From: Lachnospiraceae bacterium
Lineage (GTDB): Bacteria > Bacillota > Clostridia > Lachnospirales > Lachnospiraceae
Direction of reading: 5' to 3'
Assembly (NCBI GenBank): GCA_004552595.1
Contig: SFNX01000051.1
Span: 1 to 13,296, forward strand
Length of the DNA: 13,296 nucleotides
The notes under the pieces are model-generated. The model was not told the DNA's origin. It was given only the letters and a program-made list of their open reading frames with translations, and searched no databases. Shown in pieces: positions 7,338 to 13,296 of the stretch; the stretch's first letter is position 1, and each line of letters opens with the position of its first letter. The translations under genes were made by a program, and so were the position numbers.

Positions 7338-7364
7338 AAAGGGAGTGTATTCTGCACTTCCTTT
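7338..7364 (+). promoter_or_regulatory. Hairpin at the 5' end of the operon transcript
   Basis: AAAGGGAGTG and CACTTCCTTT form a 10-bp inverted repeat with one G-T pair and a 7-base loop, followed by TTTTG. As RNA the core stem (7341-7347 with 7355-7361) would start at about the first transcribed base. It may protect the 5' end, be a site for a DNA-binding regulator, or act as a weak early terminator. The rest of the leader (7365-7420) shows nothing recognisable. Confidence 0.45.
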
Positions 7365-7430
7365 TGTTATGCATAAAATGGTAATATTTTAATCTTCCGT
7401 TTGTACTATATATTGTGTTTTGAGGATAAT

Positions 7431-8447
7431 ATGCGTAGTTTATTAACGCTTATAAGTGATGAAAGCCTATTAAACAGAATCAAGCTGATGCTAAACGATA
7501 GTACAATTAAGTATTATTTTGCGCCCACAGGAGAAGAAGCGGCTAATATTGCTTCAGCCAACGAAATAGCTGTTGTAATTCTTGATTATATTAATCCGGT
7601 TATGACAGGACCTGAAATATGTGAAATGATACTTTCATATAATCCTGATACGCAGTTTATCATGCTTTTTGATGAGAAATACACTAAGGATGTTATTGAA
7701 GCATATAACGAACTGCATATTAATAAGCTGATATGTAAGGAACACATGGTACTTGAAGATGTTCCGTCATTAATCGAAAGCTGTCTGTATACATATAACA
7801 GAGATGAAGAAATCGATAAGATGGACGAACACTTATCAAAGCTTAATGACATGTATCTTCATCCTATGGATGAAATGTCATCCATTCTTAATGAAAGGCT
7901 TATCGGATATGACAACGTAATTAAAGTGTTTAAGAAAAGCCTTCATTTTACTTTGGATTCTTCTGATGCAGTACTAAAATCCATTGATAATTATGTCGAT
8001 AATATAATTAATGATTATATTCAGCTTTTTATGACTAATGAACCGGATATTTCAGACTATTATGAGAAAATAAGCGAGAGCTTTAATGATCCGGAAGGAA
8101 GAAAATACTTCAAATTTGTTCATGATGAGTCAGAAGTTTCTGATGATATTAAATGTGATTTACTGTTTGCACTTAATGTCATTACAAAATATTTTGATAC
8201 TTTTTATCAATATTACAGAGGAAAAGTGACTGTTTCACTTATAGAAGGCAGTGATTCAACATATGAAATTAATGCCTTATACGAAGTAAGAAAGAATCTG
8301 GAATTAACGGATATATACGATTATGCGATATGCATAGTAAATAATATATTAAAGCTCCATACTCTGAATTGTAAATATGGACAGAAGAACAGTATTTTAC
8401 AATTTAAAGCTGTAATTGGACAAAATGATGAGGTGACTGTTCAATAA
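7431..8447 (+). CDS. Degenerate response-regulator receiver domain protein with unrecognised C-terminal region
   Basis: 338 residues from the ATG at 7431, which has TGAGGA five to six bases upstream; a TTG at 7401 would add ten residues but lacks a good ribosome binding site. Residues 1-115 read as a receiver fold: acidic D10/E11, phosphoacceptor-like D52 in VVILDYINPVMTG (48-60), and K103 in the INKLICK segment. The conserved Thr/Ser of beta-4 is missing (IMLFDE, 77-82), so phosphorylation switching may be altered or lost. Residues about 125-150 are a charged, possibly coiled-coil linker. Residues about 150-338 match no output domain I know: no helix-turn-helix, GGDEF or EAL. A segment near 250-290 (LLFALNVITKY, then KVTVSL and YEINALYE) faintly recalls a histidine-kinase ATPase fold without its glycine boxes; this is only a guess. 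The stop overlaps the sortase start (TAATG), indicating translational coupling. Confidence 0.75.
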   Translation: MRSLLTLISDESLLNRIKLMLNDSTIKYYFAPTGEEAANIASANEIAVVILDYINPVMTGPEICEMILSYNPDTQFIMLFDEKYTKDVIEAYNELHINKLICKEHMVLEDVPSLIESCLYTYNRDEEIDKMDEHLSKLNDMYLHPMDEMSSILNERLIGYDNVIKVFKKSLHFTLDSSDAVLKSIDNYVDNIINDYIQLFMTNEPDISDYYEKISESFNDPEGRKYFKFVHDESEVSDDIKCDLLFALNVITKYFDTFYQYYRGKVTVSLIEGSDSTYEINALYEVRKNLELTDIYDYAICIVNNILKLHTLNCKYGQKNSILQFKAVIGQNDEVTVQ

Positions 8448-9247
8448 TGGCTAAGAATAAAAAAAGAAAGAAGAAACTTGATGCAAGACAGACGGTAATG
8501 CTTTTATGCATTATTATTGCAATAGGAAGCTTTGGTTATCTTGCTTTTTACAATTACCAGGCAAGCCACTCAAGCGAGCAGGTTGATAATCTTAATAAAG
8601 TAAAGGACGATAATTCTTTTGTAAGGAAATATAAGGCTACTGTTAAGCTCGATGATAAGGAAACTCCTGATATACTTGAAGAGTATGTTGGACCCTTTAA
8701 TCTTAATCAGAAACTTGTCGGATGGGTTAAAATTGACGGTACCAAAATAGATTATCCTGTAATGCAGACTTCAAATAATGATTATTATTTAGACCATAAC
8801 TTTGATCAGGAAGAAGATAAAAACGGCTCAATTTTTCTTGATAAAGAATGTTCGATATGGCCAAGAAGTCAGAATCTATTAATATACGGACATAATATGA
8901 AGTCGGGGAAGATGTTTGGAACACTTAAAAGCTACAAGGATAAAGCTTTTTTCGATAAACATCCACAAATTCAGTTTGATACGATTTATGAAAAAGGAAT
9001 TTATGATGTAATGTACGTTTTTTCTGAAGTAGTTCATGAAGAGACCGAGGTTACATTTAAGTATTACCAGTTCATTAATGCAAATTCAGCAGATGAATAC
9101 AATTCCTATATGAAAGATATGTCTGAAATGTCTTTATATGATACAGGGGTTACTTCTGAATATGGAGATGCACTTATTACACTCTCAACTTGTGATTACA
9201 CACAGGGAGCAGAAAGATTCGTTATAGTTGCTAAAAAAGTCAAATAG
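8447..9247 (+). CDS. Class B sortase (membrane-bound cysteine transpeptidase)
   Basis: 266 residues. Sortases cleave a C-terminal sorting motif on a secreted protein and join it to the cell wall or a pilin. Seen: a very basic N-terminus (KNKKRKKK), one transmembrane helix (about 17-36) and an extracellular sortase domain (about 75-266) with GWVKIDGTKIDYPVMQ, catalytic His149 in IYGHNMKSGKMFG, Cys249 in TLSTCDY and Arg257 in ERFVIVAKK. The YGHNMKxGxMFG and TLSTC spacing and the lead-in around the ATG-proximal GWV region fit class B. All three catalytic residues are present, so it should be active. Its ATG overlaps the stop of the receiver-like gene by one base, with an AGGTGA ten bases upstream. 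The neighbour 37 bases downstream is a secreted giant protein and a natural candidate substrate. Exact recognition motif is unknown. Confidence 0.93.
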   Translation: MAKNKKRKKKLDARQTVMLLCIIIAIGSFGYLAFYNYQASHSSEQVDNLNKVKDDNSFVRKYKATVKLDDKETPDILEEYVGPFNLNQKLVGWVKIDGTKIDYPVMQTSNNDYYLDHNFDQEEDKNGSIFLDKECSIWPRSQNLLIYGHNMKSGKMFGTLKSYKDKAFFDKHPQIQFDTIYEKGIYDVMYVFSEVVHEETEVTFKYYQFINANSADEYNSYMKDMSEMSLYDTGVTSEYGDALITLSTCDYTQGAERFVIVAKKVK

Positions 9248-9284
9248 TTCAGTTTATGAGTAAGGGGTTTGAAAGGGAATAGCA

Positions 9285-12200
9285 ATGGCTAAAACCACAA
9301 AAAAAACGACACGAACAAATAAAAAAAATAAACTTCATCTAAAAAAGAGTGCAAGATGGACTATAGCAGGGCTAATGCTTGCCACTGCTGTAATAATAGC
9401 GCTTATTCCAGTACAGAATGGTGGTGTGTCAGCAAAAAGTAATGAGTCATCACTGCCGACTGTCGATGATTTGAGTTATGATTTTACTTCCAATCATTTG
9501 GGCTCACATGCATATGAATGGAAAGAACCCGGAGATACTACTTCTCAGCATGTTGTAAAAGGTGAGGATGTCTCAGGAAAACCTGGTTTAGCATTTCCTT
9601 ATGTAGAAACCATTACTACAGAAAATGATATAGATGGGAAAACACATACTTATTACAAGGTCCTTCAGGGTGACGGAAGTGGTATGCCTTCTGTTCCGGT
9701 ACCCATTTTTAAGCTTGGTAAGAATAGTAGCACAGGAGATGTTAATTATATAAATCAGTATATTGGTGGTGGAGAATCAGGATTCAATCCACCAGGGGGG
9801 ACCGTTTCATTAAGTGATAAAATTGTTGTAAATAATGGAATTGCATTACCGAATCCATATTATTCAGGTAATGCTACTCTTGCAAATGAAGCCAAAGAAA
9901 ATAAAGAAGGACGTTCTGCCGACGGTCAGTATTCTAAGTATACAGAAACTCTTATTACTCAAACAAAAAATGGTAACGAGTATGAATTGATTAGAGTTGA
10001 TAAGGTAACAGTCGATGTTACTCTTGAAAGAGACGAAGATAATAATCCGATTCTTGTTGATCCATCGGATCCATCAAAACTATACAAATACACATTTGTT
10101 GAAACATATGATACTCCATATTATGCATGTAAAGATTCAGATGGTAATACGGATGCGCTGATTGATGGTATTAATTTCATATCAGATGGTGCGTTTAAGG
10201 ATGCAGGACATATTAAAACTATTACAATACCTTCAAATATTAATGCAGTAGGTAATTCTGCATTTGAAAATAGTGGAATTGAATCGGCAAATATTGATAA
10301 ACTTTGTAAATTTATAGGCGACAGAGCATTTTATAATTGCCAAAGCCTTCGTGTTGTCAATTTTTCTGAAGATCAAGGTGACTTAAGATTTATTGGAAAT
10401 TGTGCATTTGCCAATACTAAACTTGGGTCTGATGAAAATGGCAATCCCGGCGTTATTCCGTTTAAGGTTCCCAAAAGCAATAATCTGGTTATTGGATCAG
10501 GCGCATTTTATAATTGTACTTATCTTGGAAATGTAGATTTTTCAAATACTAACAGTACTATTTCATTAGGTTGTTATACCTTTGCAGGTGATTATAATCT
10601 TACTAATGTTGACTTGAAAAATGTTGGTACAATAATTAACCATAGTACGTCACCAGACAATGCTCAATGCGGTATTTTTTCACAGTGTGGAAATCTTTCT
10701 GAGGTTACATTTGATAATACATTTTCAGATGAACTTCCATATGGTACTTTTGCAGATTGTCCTAATTTATACTATGTAAAATTTAAGAATGGAAATGCAA
10801 CATTCCATACAATTGAGAATTCTTTAACTACACCACATACATATGAATCCGATTTCAAAGGGCTTAATAATAACTTCCACATTTGGGGTAATGGTGCAGA
10901 TGACAGTTTACATAGGTTATGCACAAAAGCATCTATTACTTATAGATATTATTTGGATCCGCCGGATGATAAAAATTTTGAGTATTTCGACAAGTATGGA
11001 TATAAATATTCATTTTCTCCAATAGATGGAAGTGATAATTATATTATTACCAGTATAGATGATACAAATGTTTCATCAACAGATACATTGCTGGATATCC
11101 CATATTCTATTTGTGATTATTATAATATTACTCAGATTGGACCAAATGCATGTAAGGATTTAAAGAAAAAACTTGTAACGCAAGTTAATATTCCTGACTC
11201 TATTGAAGCAATAGGTGACCAGGCATTTGCAGATATGACATCATTAAAGACGGTATTGTTTACACATAATCGTTCTACCGTTGATGGCTCGGATATTCCT
11301 CAGGCTGCATCATTAACTATTGGAGCCGATGCATTTTATAAAGATAAAAATCTTGAAGATATTTATTTAAGGCATTATGAATATGAGTCTGATGGAACAA
11401 TTAAAGAGGTTTATGATCCAAAGATTACATCTATTGGAACATCAGAAAAAAATGGTAAAACAGTAGGTGCATTTTATACAGAAAGAGAGTCAGGCACTAC
11501 AATTCATGGTGCAATGTATGACAGATTTAGTGAAAATAAGGATGCATATTATCCATTCTTATATTGTATGGATGAAAGCCTCGGTAAATGCAACAATAAA
11601 AATGATGGATATGTATTGTATGTTACTGATGGACCAGAACTATTATCTGCTCAGTATAAAAAAGGCATGAATGGTGAAGCAGGTGCATCATTACTTAGCT
11701 ATCCGACAAAATATACTAAAGTAAAAACCGGCATTCAGGTTGACTCTTCAACCGGAGAGCCTGTTTTATCCGGAGGAGAATATGTCTTTGATGAATGTAC
11801 ATTAGAAGATATGGTGCGCAATTTATCTACAAGTTCACCGGATTATAATTTTGATGTAAGGGATGCCTTTGAGACAATATATGTTCCAAAAGGAATTACT
11901 ACTATTGAAGATTTAAGAACTATAAATTACTCTCCTGAAAATGATATTGTTGATTATTTCCAGAATTTAAAGCCTATTTATAATACTTCTGATGAGGAAA
12001 TATCTAGTACAAAAACTATCGTTATTGCAGACGTCAAGGAACTTCCAGACGAGGCGTTTTCAAGTAAGCTTAATCCTAATGATCCAACGCAGGAAACATT
12101 AAATGATATTGTGCCTTCATCATTAAGATATGTTGTATTTGAAAATGACTTGTATGATATTGGTGATAAGCCATTTCTCAATTCTAAAAATTTAACAAAC

Positions 12201-13296
12201 GTGTTATTTAGCGGTGCAGAAAATCCTGTTACTGATAGTGAGGGAATAAAAGCTGGTAATAAATCGTATTCAACCGATGGTAATGGAATGATTTATTGTA
12301 CTGAATATGATTCCAGGTATTCACCAGAACATGAAGACAGAACTCTTGTATGTTTCCTTCCTGGCTATACTGCAACATCAGCAATTCCTGAATCAGATAT
12401 TACAAGGATCGAAGACAGCTGCTTTGAAAACTGTGATCAGGTATTTGCAATTGACTTAACTGCATGTGAAGACTTAAGGGAAGAAACATCAGTAGATGCA
12501 TCAGGGAAGGTAACTATTCATTCGCCTGTTATTCCGGAAAACTTTGCATATGATGCTGATAGTCTTGGTACAGTATTATTACCTGAAACTGTAACATCAA
12601 TTGGTAAGTGGGCATTTTCTCCGGAAGAAAATCATAAAGGCTCGTGTCTTGAAGATGTAATTAATGTAACAATTCCTTGTTACGATACACTTATTGATGA
12701 AGAAGCATTCCAGTATAATACTATGGCAACACTTAGGGGGTATCCTGGTTCTGCAGCCCAAAGGCATGCTAATGATGTACATCCGACACATCCTAAGTCT
12801 AATCATTATAATATTAAGTTTGATGCTATTTCAGAGCTGTTTAATGTTACATTCCTTGATCAGACAGGACAGATTATTGGTACCCCTGAGAAGGTTAAGG
12901 ATGGAGAATATGTGCAGGAAGTACCTACAGTAACTCCGCCAACCGGATATAAGTTTGTTGAGTGGAGAGCTTCGGGCGGGAAGAAGGTTACAGATGCTGT
13001 TCATTCGGATATTATATTTGTACCAATATTTGAGCCTGAAGAGTCTAGTTCGTCAAGCTCAAGTAGCTCTAGTTCTTCGACCGGTTCCGGTTCCTCATCG
13101 GGTTCAGGCTCAAGTGGTTCGAGTTCTTCTTCAAGCTCGACAAATAAATCGTCTAGCTCTAGTTCGGCTAATAAGTCAAGCTCGGCTTCATCGACGAACA
13201 ACAGACCTGTTGTGATTTCAGGGGCACCGACTCCTGTAGTTCAGCCGGGAAGTGCAAATAGTTCTGCTTCAGGTGGAGCTGCAAGCAGTTCACCAT
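9285..13296 (+). CDS. Giant secreted leucine-rich repeat (BspA-like) surface protein, partial, 3' end beyond window
   Basis: At least 1337 residues, open to the right edge; I translated the whole frame and found no stop. Start: ATG at 9285 with AAAGGG seven bases upstream. Domains: basic N-terminus and signal peptide (about 1-50, likely cut after VSA); an unrecognised region (50-290); LRR_5/BspA-type repeats (about 293-500, 615-696 and scattered up to 1115) with units such as FIGDRAFYNCQSLRVVNF and IEAIGDQAFADMTSLKTVLF; a Listeria-Bacteroides/Flg_new-type repeat (about 1186-1251, FNVTFLDQTGQ to GYKFVEW); and a Ser-rich linker (1254-1303). Cysteine is frequent in the repeats (YNCQS, YNCTY, ADCP, ENCDQ). 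Such proteins sit at the cell surface and often bind host or matrix molecules in the family; the ligand here is unknown. Adjacent sortase suggests wall anchoring, but the C-terminus is not visible. Confidence 0.93.
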   Translation, partial: MAKTTKKTTRTNKKNKLHLKKSARWTIAGLMLATAVIIALIPVQNGGVSAKSNESSLPTVDDLSYDFTSNHLGSHAYEWKEPGDTTSQHVVKGEDVSGKPGLAFPYVETITTENDIDGKTHTYYKVLQGDGSGMPSVPVPIFKLGKNSSTGDVNYINQYIGGGESGFNPPGGTVSLSDKIVVNNGIALPNPYYSGNATLANEAKENKEGRSADGQYSKYTETLITQTKNGNEYELIRVDKVTVDVTLERDEDNNPILVDPSDPSKLYKYTFVETYDTPYYACKDSDGNTDALIDGINFISDGAFKDAGHIKTITIPSNINAVGNSAFENSGIESANIDKLCKFIGDRAFYNCQSLRVVNFSEDQGDLRFIGNCAFANTKLGSDENGNPGVIPFKVPKSNNLVIGSGAFYNCTYLGNVDFSNTNSTISLGCYTFAGDYNLTNVDLKNVGTIINHSTSPDNAQCGIFSQCGNLSEVTFDNTFSDELPYGTFADCPNLYYVKFKNGNATFHTIENSLTTPHTYESDFKGLNNNFHIWGNGADDSLHRLCTKASITYRYYLDPPDDKNFEYFDKYGYKYSFSPIDGSDNYIITSIDDTNVSSTDTLLDIPYSICDYYNITQIGPNACKDLKKKLVTQVNIPDSIEAIGDQAFADMTSLKTVLFTHNRSTVDGSDIPQAASLTIGADAFYKDKNLEDIYLRHYEYESDGTIKEVYDPKITSIGTSEKNGKTVGAFYTERESGTTIHGAMYDRFSENKDAYYPFLYCMDESLGKCNNKNDGYVLYVTDGPELLSAQYKKGMNGEAGASLLSYPTKYTKVKTGIQVDSSTGEPVLSGGEYVFDECTLEDMVRNLSTSSPDYNFDVRDAFETIYVPKGITTIEDLRTINYSPENDIVDYFQNLKPIYNTSDEEISSTKTIVIADVKELPDEAFSSKLNPNDPTQETLNDIVPSSLRYVVFENDLYDIGDKPFLNSKNLTNVLFSGAENPVTDSEGIKAGNKSYSTDGNGMIYCTEYDSRYSPEHEDRTLVCFLPGYTATSAIPESDITRIEDSCFENCDQVFAIDLTACEDLREETSVDASGKVTIHSPVIPENFAYDADSLGTVLLPETVTSIGKWAFSPEENHKGSCLEDVINVTIPCYDTLIDEEAFQYNTMATLRGYPGSAAQRHANDVHPTHPKSNHYNIKFDAISELFNVTFLDQTGQIIGTPEKVKDGEYVQEVPTVTPPTGYKFVEWRASGGKKVTDAVHSDIIFVPIFEPEESSSSSSSSSSSSTGSGSSSGSGSSGSSSSSSSTNKSSSSSSANKSSSASSTNNRPVVISGAPTPVVQPGSANSSASGGAASSSP
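10161..11370 (+). repeat. Main block of LRR_5-type protein repeats
   Basis: Imperfect units of about 22-25 residues with the core I..GAF..C..L..V.F recur, separated around residues 510-610 by a non-repeat insert. Examples are ISDGAFKDAGHIKTITIP, IGSGAFYNCTYLGNVDF and IGADAFYKDKNLEDIYL. The DNA is diverged between units, so recent unit duplication is not evident. Confidence 0.8.
13044..13193 (+). repeat. Ser-rich low-complexity linker
   Basis: Thirty-seven of fifty residues are Ser, opening with twelve in a row and continuing with Gly, Thr, Asn-Lys and Ala breaks. All six Ser codons are used in mixed order; in the opening run no two neighbouring codons are the same. It is a typical flexible stalk between a ligand-binding part and a wall- or membrane-anchoring part, and is followed by a Pro-containing segment (RPVVISGAPTPVVQPG). 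Confidence 0.9.

Noticed and set aside
9795..9800. G6 tract in the LRR gene as a phase-variation switch
   Set aside because: It is only six bases long and falls as two in-frame Gly codons in an intact frame; too short to support a claim.
13001..13201. Minus-strand acidic reading frame (rich in Glu, Leu, Asp)
   Set aside because: It is the antisense image of the Ser-rich linker and has no ribosome binding site or family resemblance.
1..13296. CRISPR arrays, insertion sequences, phage genes, tRNA or rRNA genes
   Set aside because: No regularly spaced repeats, transposase or integrase motifs, or recognisable tRNA/rRNA sequences were seen on either strand.

Overview
The window looks like chromosomal DNA from a low-GC anaerobic Firmicute, most likely a Lachnospiraceae-type gut Clostridium. 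This rests on the AT-rich composition, strong AGGAGG-type ribosome binding sites, TATAAT promoters, the EF-G-like factor with a DTPGYFDF G3 motif, a Clostridia-style LeuRS, and a class B sortase next to a BspA-like leucine-rich repeat surface protein. Species cannot be assigned from the sequence alone.

Left part (1-1743, minus strand): an aromatic amino acid operon, transcribed tyrA then aroA. AroA (EPSP synthase) runs off the left edge. TyrA (prephenate dehydrogenase) is broken by an exact 14-bp tandem duplication; removing one copy restores a normal 290-residue protein. The broken frames meet in an ATGA stop/start overlap. A divergent intergenic region (about 1729-2051) holds a tyrA promoter, candidate promoters for the next gene, a 14-bp palindrome and several hairpins.

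Middle (2052-7274, plus strand): an EF-G-like translational GTPase with a strong terminator, then a small secreted protein of unknown function with its own promoter, then full-length leucyl-tRNA synthetase with a GC-rich leader hairpin and a terminator.

Right part (7309-13296, plus strand): a probable operon with one good promoter. It encodes a degenerate receiver-domain protein with an unrecognised C-terminal region, a class B sortase whose ATG overlaps the previous stop codon by one base, and a very large secreted leucine-rich-repeat protein that runs off the right edge within or just after a Ser-rich linker. The reasonable reading is a cell-surface display module: the sortase may anchor the LRR protein, and the receiver-like protein may have a regulatory or scaffolding role. 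This is the least ordinary part of the window. The sorting signal that would prove the sortase-substrate link lies beyond the edge.
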